64,000 nucleotides of DNA from Thecamonas trahens ATCC 50062 (lineage: Eukaryota; Apusozoa; Apusomonadida; Apusomonadidae). The position numbers and the translations under genes were made by a program. Under the pieces are notes generated by a model that searched no databases, was not told the DNA's origin, and was given only the letters and a program-made list of their open reading frames with translations. Of this stretch, positions 38,601 through 48,202 are shown in pieces (within the stretch, counting starts at the first letter, position 1; every line of letters starts with the position of its first letter). The stretch lies in the NCBI RefSeq assembly GCF_000142905.1, contig NW_013657662.1, forward strand, positions 183,248 to 247,247, given 5' to 3'.

Positions 38601-41593
38601 ATGTCGTCACCACCGCAGCTGTACGACCAGGCGGCGGGTGCTGCCCCGACAGAGGCGCCCGCATCGCCAGCCCGCAAGCACAAGCACAAGCACAAGCGAA
38701 AGGGCAAGCGGAAGGACAAGAAAAAGTCTGCAACAGACCTTGTCTCCACGCCGCCGCCCGCACCAGCTGCACCGTCCGCAGCATCGCCCTCGCTCTCGCC
38801 GCCGCAAGAGCCCTCGCCCTCGCCCTCGCCCTCGCCACCGCGGCAGGCCAAGAAGACCAAGCCTGCTGGCGCTAGATCTGGCGCTGGCAATTCGGCGTTT
38901 GAGACGCTCTACCGCGACGCTCAGGAGCGCAAAACCCGCCGAGCTGAGCGCGCGGCAGCGGCGGCGGCAGCCAAGGGGACCCATCCGCGGTTCAAAGTCG
39001 GCGGGGTCTCGGCTCAACTGGCGGCCGAGATGTTTTCCGGTGAGACCTCACACTTTGAGACGCTCTACGAGCAGGCACAAGAACGCCAGACACGCGAGGC
39101 CCAGCGTGCGGCTGAAGAAAAGGCCCGTCGTGAGGCCGAGGCCGACGCATTCTCGTTCAAGCCGCGCATCTCGCAGATGGCAGCATCGATCCAGGTCGCG
39201 GGATCGTTCGAGGAGCGCTCGGCGCGGTACGAGGCCGAGCGCGCGCGGCGGATAGAAGAGCTGCAGCGGCGGGTCGAGGAAGACCGCAAGGCCCAGCTCA
39301 CCTTTCAGCCGGACATCTCTGTCTCGCAAACCCAGGTGTCGGCGGCGGAGCGAAGCCGGCCGCGCGACGTGCTCGAGCACATGCGGACCGAAGAGCTGGC
39401 GACGCAGGACCACCTCCGCGAACTGGAAGCACGCTACTCAGAGACAGCCATGTACCCGTTCCACCCCGAGATCTCGTCATACTCCAAGTCGCTGGTCCGG
39501 GACGGCGAGATCCACGAGCGGCTGTTTGAGGAAGCCAAGGCGCGGCAGGAGCGGCGTGAAATGCAGGCCCGCATCGCCGCTGTCAAAAGCGAGGCCGAAG
39601 AGTTCAGCCACTCGCCTAACATCCACCGGTATGCCGCCGACGACGGCAGCGGCAACAACTCGACCCGCCGCCTGATGAACGCTGTGCGGTCGTACCTGGC
39701 GGCGTCAACGTCCAACTCGGACGTGCGACTCTACGACGAGGCCAAGTTTATTCGCGTCAAGCGCCGTGTCGCCGCGGAGCGCCAGCGGACTCTCATCGCC
39801 CGCCATGCCGCCATGCCCAAGATCTCCAAGAACTCGATTGGCATCTTCCGCGGCAAGCTCTCTGCCCGGCTTGACGAGGTCTTTGACGCCCACGTCATTG
39901 ACACCCACCTCTCGCTCGATGGTCTGAAGGCTTGCCTCGTTGACCTCAAGCTCTTCTCCGACCTCCCCGGCCGCTCGCTAACTATGCGGACCAACGAGGA
40001 CGAGCTTGCGCTCGAACTGTTCAACTACCTCTCGCAGGCGTCGGGAGCGGTCGGCTCAACGAAGGAAGCCTTCTCGGCCTTTTCCTCAAGGCTTTTGACG
40101 TGGTCATGACCGCCGACCCGGTCCACACCTCCAAGCTCCGCATCTCGTCTCAGATGCTAGGGCTTGAGAACAAGCCTCTGGCCAAGCCGCTGACCTCGAT
40201 GCTGTACAACTTTAACGAGTCGCTCCCGACCGAGGCAGAGCCCGAGGATGCCTTCTCTCAGCTCCTCGAGTCGTTCCGCCAGCACTGCAAGAACGAGCTC
40301 GCTTTTGCCGTTGTCGCCACGCTCAAAGTCGGTCACATGGACGAGCAGCGCGCCAACGCGGCGACCGAGGACGCGCTCCGCGACTGCACCTTCCGGCCAA
40401 CGATCAACAACACCTCGCGTGCCGACGGCGAGGCTGCATCGGTCGTCGACCCGCTCCTCTACGCACAAGAGCTCTACCGCAAGGCCCAAGAGGCCGAGGC
40501 CAAGAAAAAGGTCACCCGCATGGTCCACCTCCGCCGCGAGATGGCCGAGTGCACCTTTAAGCCGGCCATCAACTCGGCGTCCAAGTCGTCAATCTCGGCC
40601 GCTGCCCGCCGCCACCTCCAGTCTAAGCACGACGTCGTCCACGCCGAGCAGATCGAGGCCTACGCCGCCCGCGGCGCTGAGCGCAAGGCCGCTGTTGAGG
40701 TCGCTGTCGACAACGCCCGAACGCTTGCCGACTTGATTGCCCCGCTGCCTGGCAAAAAGAAGCCCGCCCGCCGCAAGCGCAGCTCACGCAAGCGCCCGTC
40801 TACAGCCTCGTCTGGCCGCGCCGGCTCGTACGCCGCTGCGCATGGCGGCAAGAAACGTCGCGCCCGCCGCAAGCGTGGCCGCAAGACATCTCGTCCCGCT
40901 ACGGCCGAGCCCAAGGGCTACAAGGAGGCAGTCGAGCGGCTGCGCAAGGCCAAGGAGGTGCGAGAGGAGATCATGCTCCGCGAGGCTCCGCGCGGTGCCA
41001 TGTTCTCCACTCAGTTTGCAGACACGCTAGCCCGCAAGTCGGCGGAGGCGCAGCTGGCGGCCAACACCTCCATCGAGGGCTTTGCCCCCCCTGCGTCGAC
41101 CAACAGGCCCGTCCCTATCCAGCCCAAGGTTCGCAAGGTCACTGCCCATCTGCCCGACCTCCTCGTCGAGGTCAAGCTAGGGCCCGACCGCATTGCGCGC
41201 ATTCCGCTCCGCCGGCGCGACGACCCGGCCAAGGTCGCACGCCAGTTCTCGCTCACTCACGGCCTCGACCGCGAGCTCCGCGCCAAGCTCGTCGTCGTCC
41301 TTAAGGCCGAGGTCGCCAAGCTCCTTCGCGACAGCCCCGCCGGTTCCGTTCCCGCTCCCGCTCCCGAGTTCGCCGCCCCGTCCGCCTCGGCCTCCGGCTC
41401 GGCGCCGGATTCTCCTCGTGCAGAGCCGCCGGTCCACGCCGTGCCCTCGTCGTCTACCGCCGGCGCCGGCACCGAGATCCCCAACTTTGCCGCCTCGTTC
41501 GGGCCCGAGCAGAGCCATGGCCGACGCGATGGCGGTCCACAGATTGAGCTTGATGATCTGTCCGAGGACTCGTTTGAGTACGCCCTGGAGTAA
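38601..41593 (+). CDS. FxPxI-module coiled-coil protein (one homopolymer frameshift)
   Basis: A 997-residue protein when the T4 run at 40080-40083 is read with one extra T, joining EAFSAF to FLKAFDVVMTADP. Two overlapping ORFs (38601-40109 and 40100-41593) are otherwise seen. It has a repeated module: a helix such as FETLYEQAQERQTREAQRAA or LYAQELYRKAQEAEAKKKV, followed by a strand-like FxPxI element. Examples are FSFKPRIS, LTFQPDIS, YPFHPEIS, CTFRPTIN and CTFKPAIN. The C-terminal half has a basic KKPARRKRSSRKRPS cluster and a Pro/Ala tail. I associate such modules with flagellate and ciliate cytoskeletal or basal-body proteins, but cannot name a family. The element also occurs in the gene at 4281. 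Start ATG 38601 follows a CA repeat leader. Confidence 0.75.
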
Positions 41594-41730
41594 CACTCGT
41601 TTGAATGCGCGCCTGGAGTAACACCCGTGTCTTGTTGCTAGCGCCCGAGGTGGGAACCGACGGTGGGCCGCTTGCCGGCGGCCGGCAGGCTACGGCGGCG
41701 AGTAACACCTCTCGCACGACAGCTACCAGT

Positions 41731-44394
41731 ATGAGTGGAAACGGGAGCGGTGGGAGCGGTGGGGGTGGAGCGTCCAACGTGCACGTGGTGTGTCGGTTTC
41801 GGCCCATGGACGCACGCGAGGCGGCGGCAGGCTCTGTGGCTGCGGCGCGGCTCGACGAGGAGAGCGGGCAGGTGGTGTACGGCCTGCACGAGTACGACCA
41901 GCTGACGTTTGCGTATGACAAGGTGTTTGGGCCTGGTGCAAGCCAGGAAGCGGTGTATACCCAGACAGCGCGACCCATTGTGGAGGACGTGCTTGCCGGA
42001 TACAACGGGACGGTCTTTGCCTACGGGCAGACTGGATCGGGCAAGACCCACACCATGGAGGGGCCGGACATCGCCTCGCCCGAGCTCAAGGGCATCATTC
42101 CGCGCATGGTCGAGGACATATTCGACGCCATTCTCGATGCAGACGCAAAGTACGAGTTCACCGTCCGCGTCTCGTACTTTGAAATCTATCTCGAGCGGCT
42201 GCGCGATCTGCTCAATCCAGCCGGCGCCGACCTCGCCATTCGCCAGGACGTCCGCCGTGGTGTCTACGTCGAGGGCCTCACCGAGGTATACGTCTCGTCG
42301 GTTGACGAAGTCATGGCCATCATGGCTGAAGGCGCTTCGAACCGTGCTGTCGGAGCCACCCAGATGAACGCCCAGTCGTCGCGCTCGCACTCGCTGCTCA
42401 CCATCGAGGTTGCCGCCAAGGACACCGTCAGCCTCGCGTCGTCGACAGGCAAGCTCACACTCATCGATCTTGCAGGCTCCGAAAAAGTCTCCAAAACCGG
42501 CGCAGAGGGTACCACCTTTACCGAGGCCAAGAACATCAACCTCTCGCTCACCACCCTTGGCCTTGTCATCAACGCCCTCACCGATCCCAGCGCCTCGCAC
42601 ATCCCCTACCGCAACTCGAAGCTCACCCGCGTCCTCTCCGAGTCGCTCGGTGGCAATGCCAAGACCACCCTCATCATCAACTGCTCGCTTGCCTCGTTCA
42701 ATGCTGACGAGACGCTCTCGACGCTCCGCTTCGGCTCGCGGGCCAAGCGCATCCAGAACAAGGTCTCGCTCAACGTCGAACGTGCGCCCGCTGAGCTTGA
42801 AGCCATCATTAAGGAGCAGACTGCCATCATCGAGCGCCTTCAGGCTCGGTTGGCCGGGTGCGTCTGTGGCTCGGCAGTGGTTGGAGCCGACAAGAAGGGG
42901 GAATCCGAGCCTGAGCGGGAGGGCATCCCCGCGCTCGCCCCCTCACTCGCTCCTACACTCGCCCCCTCGACTGCCGCACCTCAGTCGGTCGTCGTCGCGG
43001 AAGCCACTGAGGCTTCCGCAGCGGACGAGTCTGTCACTGACGACGATGGCGCGGCCGATCAGGTTGCCATGCTCCTGGACGAGATCGAGCGGCTGCAGAC
43101 CGAGAACACCCGACTCAGCGAGACGCAAGATGCGCTCCTCTCGCTCCTTGATGAGCAAGTGGCCGGCGAGGGTGTGGCAACCGTTCAAGCTGCCCCTGAC
43201 ACCATCGTCAGTCACGTGCGCAACACGGACAAAGTCGTCGCCGGAGACGAGCCTGTCGCCCCGGAGCCGGATGCCTCCACAGCCGCGTCCGATGCTGCGA
43301 GGCTTGCCGACGCTGAGGCGCTCTCTGCCGCGAAGCTTGCCGCCGTCGAACTCAAAGCCGAGAAGGACACGCTGCTCGCCCTCAAGACCGAACTTGAGGA
43401 CGAAGTTGTGGCCATGCACGAAGCATTGGCGGCGCTGAACGAGCAGTTGGCGGCAGCCGAGGGCAAGAACGACGAGTTTACGGCGCAGCGCGAGGCGCTC
43501 ATCCAGCGGTTGGCCGAGGCCGAGGGCTCTGCAGCGCGCGCAGCGGCCGAGCTGTGCGAGTCGCGCGCCGACGCCGCAGAGCTCGCCCAGCTCTCCGCTG
43601 ACAATGAGGACGAGCTGCGGAAGGAGCTCCAGGCGGCGCAGACCGAGCGGGATGTGGCCTCGGAGCAGGCGACCGCGTTGGCGGCCGAGGTCAAGGCGCT
43701 CGAGAACGAGATTTCTGAAACGACAGCTCGGTATGAGACCGTGCTAGGTGCCGAGCAGCAGGAGGTTGTGGCGCGGATGACCGGCCTCGAGACCAAGATC
43801 CAGCAGCTGTCGGCAGCCAATCTCAAGCTGCTCGGCGAGCTCAACAAGCTCAAAGACGTCGGGCTCGGGTGGAAGACCAAGATGCTTGCGCAGCAGGAGC
43901 GGATGGAGCAGGTTGAGGAGCAACTGCTGCGCTTGCAGCGCGAGTACGCGCTGCAGGCGCAAGAGTACGAGGCACAGCTTGCAGCACTCGGCCGCGGCCG
44001 CAGCCGCAACATCGCCAAGCCCATCCGTGGCGGCGGCGGAAAGGCCCGTCCCGCTCCTCCGGCCAGCTCCTCGCCTGCCGCCGCAAGCCCGGGCGCGGCC
44101 ATCCAGCCGTCGCCGCGGTTTGTGGTCAAGTCCGGTCGTCCGACGGCCAAACGGTCGTTCCTTGGCCGGCTGTTCGGTATTGGCAGCTCGAGCAAGGGCG
44201 GAGCGGCTGCATCGCCACGCCCGTCGGTGTCGCCAGCGTCACCAGCGCAGAGCGCACCTGTTCTTGCGCCGGCGACCAGGCCGCAGCGAGGCTCGACGCC
44301 GCGCCGCAACTCTCAGTCGAGCCGCAGTGCGAGTGTAGCTGGCCGCGGGCGGGCCGACTCACCGTCGGTCGACCAGCTGCTCGGTTGCGAGTAG
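41731..44394 (+). CDS. KIF5: Kinesin-1 heavy chain (conventional kinesin)
   Basis: An 887-residue plus-end microtubule motor. The motor domain lies at about 17-345: NVHVVCRFRPMD, the P-loop GQTGSGKTHT near residue 99, switch I NAQSSRSHS, switch II LIDLAGSE near 245, and YRNSKLTRVLSESLGGN. It ends with SLNVERAPAELEAIIKEQ, the kinesin-1 neck-linker/neck pattern. A coiled-coil stalk shorter than in animals follows (about 435-750). The tail holds RNIAKPIRGGGGKA at about 759-772; IAKPIR is the autoinhibitory IAK motif of conventional kinesin, so the motor should fold into an off state. ATG 41731 is preferred because the motor then begins after 17 residues; ATG 41605 is in frame and would add 42. 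The stop lies 6 bp from the stop of the minus-strand gene. Confidence 0.93.
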   Translation: MSGNGSGGSGGGGASNVHVVCRFRPMDAREAAAGSVAAARLDEESGQVVYGLHEYDQLTFAYDKVFGPGASQEAVYTQTARPIVEDVLAGYNGTVFAYGQTGSGKTHTMEGPDIASPELKGIIPRMVEDIFDAILDADAKYEFTVRVSYFEIYLERLRDLLNPAGADLAIRQDVRRGVYVEGLTEVYVSSVDEVMAIMAEGASNRAVGATQMNAQSSRSHSLLTIEVAAKDTVSLASSTGKLTLIDLAGSEKVSKTGAEGTTFTEAKNINLSLTTLGLVINALTDPSASHIPYRNSKLTRVLSESLGGNAKTTLIINCSLASFNADETLSTLRFGSRAKRIQNKVSLNVERAPAELEAIIKEQTAIIERLQARLAGCVCGSAVVGADKKGESEPEREGIPALAPSLAPTLAPSTAAPQSVVVAEATEASAADESVTDDDGAADQVAMLLDEIERLQTENTRLSETQDALLSLLDEQVAGEGVATVQAAPDTIVSHVRNTDKVVAGDEPVAPEPDASTAASDAARLADAEALSAAKLAAVELKAEKDTLLALKTELEDEVVAMHEALAALNEQLAAAEGKNDEFTAQREALIQRLAEAEGSAARAAAELCESRADAAELAQLSADNEDELRKELQAAQTERDVASEQATALAAEVKALENEISETTARYETVLGAEQQEVVARMTGLETKIQQLSAANLKLLGELNKLKDVGLGWKTKMLAQQERMEQVEEQLLRLQREYALQAQEYEAQLAALGRGRSRNIAKPIRGGGGKARPAPPASSSPAAASPGAAIQPSPRFVVKSGRPTAKRSFLGRLFGIGSSSKGGAAASPRPSVSPASPAQSAPVLAPATRPQRGSTPRRNSQSSRSASVAGRGRADSPSVDQLLGCE

Positions 44395-44400
44395 TGGCAC

Positions 44401-44799
44401 TCAAACGGTGTGGGCATCGCTCTGGAGGTCCATCTTAGCCAGAGCCTTCGAGACCTTGGTGGCGGTAAAGAGGCAGCCGCCGATGCAGACGGTGGCCATG
44501 CCCATGTAGCCCCAGACAGCAGAGAGGCCACCATCTGCGACATCGCCTCCATCGCTGCTGACGGCGGTACCTGCCGCGGTTGCATCTCGCCCGGCACTGC
44601 CTGCGGCGGCTGCAGGAGGAGGCTCACCGGCATCCCCGGTAGGCGCACCCGTGTATTGCATGGTGAGGACGATGGTGCCGCCGATGCAGATGAACAGGAT
44701 CCACACCATGTGGCGCAGCATAAAGGTGAGCGCCCGTCCAGCCAAAGTGCTCCCCACAGCTGCAGCGGGGCGCGGACGGGCGGGACGAGCAGGGCGCAT
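44401..44799 (-). CDS. Small two-TM membrane protein
   Basis: A 132-residue protein from ATG 44799 (MRPARPARPRPAAA). Two hydrophobic helices: about 30-47 (HMVWILFICIGGTIVLTM) and 95-115 (AVWGYMGMATVCIGGCLFTA). They are separated by an Ala/Gly/Asp-rich loop, and a short amphipathic C-terminus (KVSKALAKMDLQSD) follows. No family recognised. The Arg/Pro-rich start could be a weak mitochondrial presequence; the hairpin topology recalls small inner-membrane proteins, but that is speculation. It is convergent with kinesin-1 and divergent from syntaxin-5. Confidence 0.55.
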   Translation of the reverse strand: MRPARPARPRPAAAVGSTLAGRALTFMLRHMVWILFICIGGTIVLTMQYTGAPTGDAGEPPPAAAAGSAGRDATAAGTAVSSDGGDVADGGLSAVWGYMGMATVCIGGCLFTATKVSKALAKMDLQSDAHTV

Positions 44800-45045
44800 G
44801 CGAGGAAGAGGGTGGGGAGAGGGGGCGTGGGTCGAGGGCGAGGTGTGGGAGGGGGGAGGGGGAAGGGGAGGGGGAGGGGGGGGAGGGGGAGGGGAGGGGG
44901 GGGGGGGGGGGGGTGAGACCGGTGGAAGGCGGAATCGGTAGCGGTGGCGGTGCCACGGCAGCAGACACCAGCTGCCAACCTGGCATGGGCAGGGGCAGGG
45001 TGGAGGCAGGGGTGGGCAAGGCGGAACTGCAGCCGCACCACCCCT

Positions 45046-45130
<85 letters not shown>

Positions 45131-45175
45131 CCCCTTCCCCCCCCTCTCCTCCCCCCCCCCTCGCCCGCACACACC
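44800..45175. promoter_or_regulatory. Divergent intergenic region with poly-G tract and CA repeat
   Basis: 376 bp between the two-TM gene (minus) and syntaxin-5 (plus). It contains a G-rich stretch at about 44850-44913 that ends in an 18-base G run, and the 79-bp CA microsatellite listed separately, followed by a C-rich leader directly before the syntaxin ATG. No gene is visible inside. Confidence 0.5.
45050..45128 (+). repeat. (CA)n microsatellite, 79 bp
   Basis: A perfect CA/AC run, the longest simple repeat in the window, 47 bp upstream of the syntaxin-5 ATG and hence likely in its 5' leader or core promoter. Confidence 0.95.
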
Positions 45176-46332
45176 ATGGTCGCCGTCTCGCGCATGGACG
45201 AGTTCCGCGAGCGTGTCTCGTACAACATGCAACAGCAGCCCGCAGGCTCGGCGCAAGACCCTCTGCTGGGTCGCAAGTCGCAGCACTCGCACTTTTTCCA
45301 TCTCTCGCGTACGTACAGGTCGTACATGCCGAAGGGAGGCGGACGGGGTGGGCGGGTGGGCGGGCGGGCGGGCGGGAGAGGGAGAGAGAGAGGAAGAGGG
45401 AGGAGATGGGGGTGGAGGTACACATCGCAAACCCCGTCATGGACTCACATCCACGGATACGCTGGCTTGGGGGTGCCCCTTGACTCGGACACGGGCTTGT
45501 GTGGTCGTGGCGGGCTGCAGGTGAGATCGGCCAAGACATCCGACGGACGACCCGGGAGCTGGATGAGCTGGCCAAGGTGGCGCAGAAGAAGACCTTGTTT
45601 GACGACCCGACAGTCCAGATTCAGGAGCGAACGGCGGCGATCAAGCGGACGATCAACGAGCTCAATGCCAAGATCAAGAACTTGCAGACGCTGCAGGCAC
45701 AGCAGGCAGCAGGCGGCAGCGCGTCGAAGCAGGCTAACTCGCACTCGTCCAACGTGGTCTCGCTGCTCAAGACAAAGCTCGCGGTCACCGGCCAGTCCCT
45801 GCAATCGGTCCTCAAGTCGCGCAACAAGATCATGCTCGCGCAGAAGGAGCGGCTCGAGGCCCTGCATGCCCGGCCTGAGCCGCGCGCCCGCCCGGCCTCA
45901 TCGCTCTTTGGCGGTGCTGGCGCCGGCTCTGGCCGTCAGTCGCCCGCAGGCTTTGGCGCTGCGGACGACAGCGAGCCCCACGACGCAGTCGCCATCGACA
46001 TGTCGGGCTCTGGCCAGAGCCAGGCCCTTGCCACCGTCATGCGCTCCGGCTCGACTTACTACCAGGACCGCGCCGCTGCCGTCGAAAATCTCGAGGGTGC
46101 CATCGAGGACGTCGCAGAGATGTTCTCGGAGTTTGCCGTCGTCCTCGAGCAGCAACGCGAGATGGTTATGCGTATCGACGAGAACGTCGACGCGGCCCTT
46201 GGCGACGTCGAGATCGGCCAATCGGAGCTCGTCAAGTACTACAAGAGCATATCTTCGAACCGCGGACTCATGTTCAAGATCTTTCTTGTCCTTCTGGCCT
46301 TTGTCGTCTTCTTTGTCGTCTTTGTCGCCTAG
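45176..46332 (+). CDS. STX5: Syntaxin-5 (Sed5), Qa-SNARE of the Golgi
   Basis: A 314-residue tail-anchored Qa-SNARE for ER-Golgi and intra-Golgi fusion. Exons are 45176-45308 and 45521-46332; the 212-nt, G-rich intron has donor GTACGT and acceptor GCAG, phase 1. Exon 1 gives MVAVSRMDEFRERVSYN... FFHLS, and the join gives REIGQDIRRTTRELDELAKV followed by TLFDDPTVQIQERTAAIK, matching the syntaxin-5 N-terminal helices. The SNARE motif (about 230-290) includes NLEGAIEDVAEMFSEFA and LEQQREMVMRIDENVD with the zero-layer Gln. It ends SNRGLMFKIFLVLLAFVVFF with only a few residues after the TM, as in syntaxin-5. Firm call. Confidence 0.93.
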
Positions 46333-46413
46333 CCCGCGTCGCCTGCCACGTCGCCTGCCGCGTCGCCGTAGACGGTTCGATCGAGCCATCCTCGCAATTG
46401 AAGCGCACCACAC

Positions 46414-46438
46414 CACACACACACACACACACACACAC
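46414..46438 (+). repeat. (CA)n microsatellite, 25 bp
   Basis: A perfect CA run in the 188-bp space between syntaxin-5 and the MFS gene, 82 bp before the MFS ATG. It is the third CA repeat placed 45-90 bp ahead of a plus-strand start codon in this part of the window. Confidence 0.9.
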
Positions 46439-46520
46439 GCACCCGCTCTCACCGGAGTACCACGCAACTCCGGGACGCCTTGGCTCTCGGTTCCTCTGCC
46501 CCTCTCCCAACACACGATCC

Positions 46521-48179
46521 ATGTCGTCGTACGACTCTCTCGCCGAGGCTGAGCTGCTGGCCTCGGGCGGCGCAGCGGGCGCGGCTGCGGCTGCGGCGGC
46601 AGCAGCCGAGGACAAGGCCGCGGTGGCGGCAGCAGCGGCCGAGGCGCACAAGGCACAGCGCGGATTCATCATGCCGTACTACCGGCTGCTGCGGGACAAC
46701 CGTGGGTTCAGGCGGCTATATGCGGCGTCGTTTGTCTCGACCTTTGGCGACTGGTTCAACTACATTGCCTCTCTGACGCTCATCACCTCGCTGGCAACGT
46801 CGCGCGGCACGGCCATCTCGATCTACCTCGTCTTGCGGCGCTTCCCACCACTGGTCTTTGTTCCGCTTGTCGGCTATCTTGCCGACTCGTTTGACCGCCG
46901 CCTGCTGATGATTGTCTCGGACCTCATCCGCATCGTTGTCGTCGCCGTCCTCCTCGTCCTCGCCATGATCCACAAGGCCTCGCTGCTCTGGCTCATCTAC
47001 ATCTGCGTCTTTCTGCACTTTTCCTTCGCCGCTCTGTTTGATCCGGCCCGCGCAGCCCTCGTTCCGCAACTTGTCTCTGCTGACTCGCTCCTCACCGCCA
47101 ACGTTCTCGACGGCTCCACCCGCTACGCGCTGCTGTTCGTCGGCTCGTCCGTCGGTGGCATCGTCACCTCGTTCTTTGGCATCCAGGTCGACTACGTTCT
47201 CGACGGTGTCACCTTTCTGCTCTCCTCGTACCTTATCTGGCGACTGTGGGTCGAAGTCCCGCTCGAAGGCGATCCGGGCTATGTCGCGCTCGCGGACTCG
47301 GGCGACAACACCGCCGAAGCGAGTCTCTCCTCCTCCGACGTCGAGATCAATCTGGGCGGGCGGAGCAAGGACTCGGCTGCCAGCAACGATGGCGGTGACG
47401 CTGTCATCTTGGGCATCTCGTCCGACGAGGTCGAGGAGCAGGAGCACGCCGCATTCGAGTACTCGCCGTCGTCAGAGGTCGAGCTCATGCCATTTGACAC
47501 CGATGTCGAGAGCGGCAAGAGACCATTTGACTCGGACACGAGCGTGCTGGGCAAGATCAAGGGTGGCTTTGCGTTTTGGCTCCGCAACCCTTACATCCTC
47601 GCGCTCACGTGCATCCGTTCGCTGGTGGCGATCGGCGGCGGGTCGAACTTGCTCAACATTCTATTTGCCGAGGAAGTCTACCGGTTCTCGTTCGACCACG
47701 ACGGCTCGCTCACGCTCGGCATCATGTATGCCGTCGTGGGTATGGGCGCGTTTGTGGGCCCGAACCTCGTCAAGCGGTTCACGCCACCGCACGACCAGGC
47801 GCGCGAGGTGGCCTTCATCGGCGCCATGGTGCTGATGAACATCGGCTCGTACGTGACGGCCTCGGTCCCGTCGTTCTACGTCTTCCTCCTCTCCAATCTT
47901 GTGCGGGTCGCCGGAGGCTCGACCATCATGACCATGGGATCTGCGCTGCTGCAGACCAAGGTGCCCAACGAGGTTCGCGGGCGGGTCTTTGCCATCGACA
48001 TCTCGCTATTTACCCTCTCCTACACCACCGTGGTCGTCCTCGTCGGTCAGGCCATCGACCACCTGCATTGGTCGCCTTTCAAGGTCCAGCTCTACATCTC
48101 GTTCGCCTACACCGGCATGTTTCTCCTCTGCGCACCGTACCTCAAGTTCTTTTCGCATCGCGATAGGCCAATCCGGTAA
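46521..48179 (+). CDS. MFS_3-type (bacterial EntS-like) transporter
   Basis: A 552-residue major facilitator. After an Ala-rich 45-residue N-terminus come 12 expected TM segments: RLYAASFVSTFGDWFNYIAS (typical of the MFS_3/enterobactin exporter class), FVPLVGYLADSFDRRLLMIV (loop 2-3 motif), FDPARAALVPQLVSADSLLT (very characteristic of MFS_3), TRYALLFVGSSVGGIVTSFF, and a C-terminal half with LLQTKVPNEVRGRVFAIDIS. A ~130-residue acidic loop separates the halves. MFS_3 carriers are mainly bacterial drug or siderophore exporters, so transfer from a bacterium with later loop expansion is possible. GC and codon use look like the neighbours. The start is ATG 46521 after a CA-rich leader. Confidence 0.85.
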   Translation: MSSYDSLAEAELLASGGAAGAAAAAAAAAEDKAAVAAAAAEAHKAQRGFIMPYYRLLRDNRGFRRLYAASFVSTFGDWFNYIASLTLITSLATSRGTAISIYLVLRRFPPLVFVPLVGYLADSFDRRLLMIVSDLIRIVVVAVLLVLAMIHKASLLWLIYICVFLHFSFAALFDPARAALVPQLVSADSLLTANVLDGSTRYALLFVGSSVGGIVTSFFGIQVDYVLDGVTFLLSSYLIWRLWVEVPLEGDPGYVALADSGDNTAEASLSSSDVEINLGGRSKDSAASNDGGDAVILGISSDEVEEQEHAAFEYSPSSEVELMPFDTDVESGKRPFDSDTSVLGKIKGGFAFWLRNPYILALTCIRSLVAIGGGSNLLNILFAEEVYRFSFDHDGSLTLGIMYAVVGMGAFVGPNLVKRFTPPHDQAREVAFIGAMVLMNIGSYVTASVPSFYVFLLSNLVRVAGGSTIMTMGSALLQTKVPNEVRGRVFAIDISLFTLSYTTVVVLVGQAIDHLHWSPFKVQLYISFAYTGMFLLCAPYLKFFSHRDRPIR

Positions 48180-48202
48180 AGGCAACGACGCACGGGGTGT
48201 GT

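Noticed and set aside
41605-41730. Extended kinesin N-terminus from ATG 41605
   Set aside because: In frame, but adds 42 residues without similarity; kinesin-1 motors begin within about 10-20 residues of the start.
45050-45128. CRISPR-like or satellite array
   Set aside because: A plain dinucleotide microsatellite with no spacers; the genome is eukaryotic.
44401-45423. Long minus ORF extending the two-TM protein through a poly-Val/Cys stretch
   Set aside because: The extension is a translation of the CA repeat and poly-G tract; ATG 44799 is a sufficient start.
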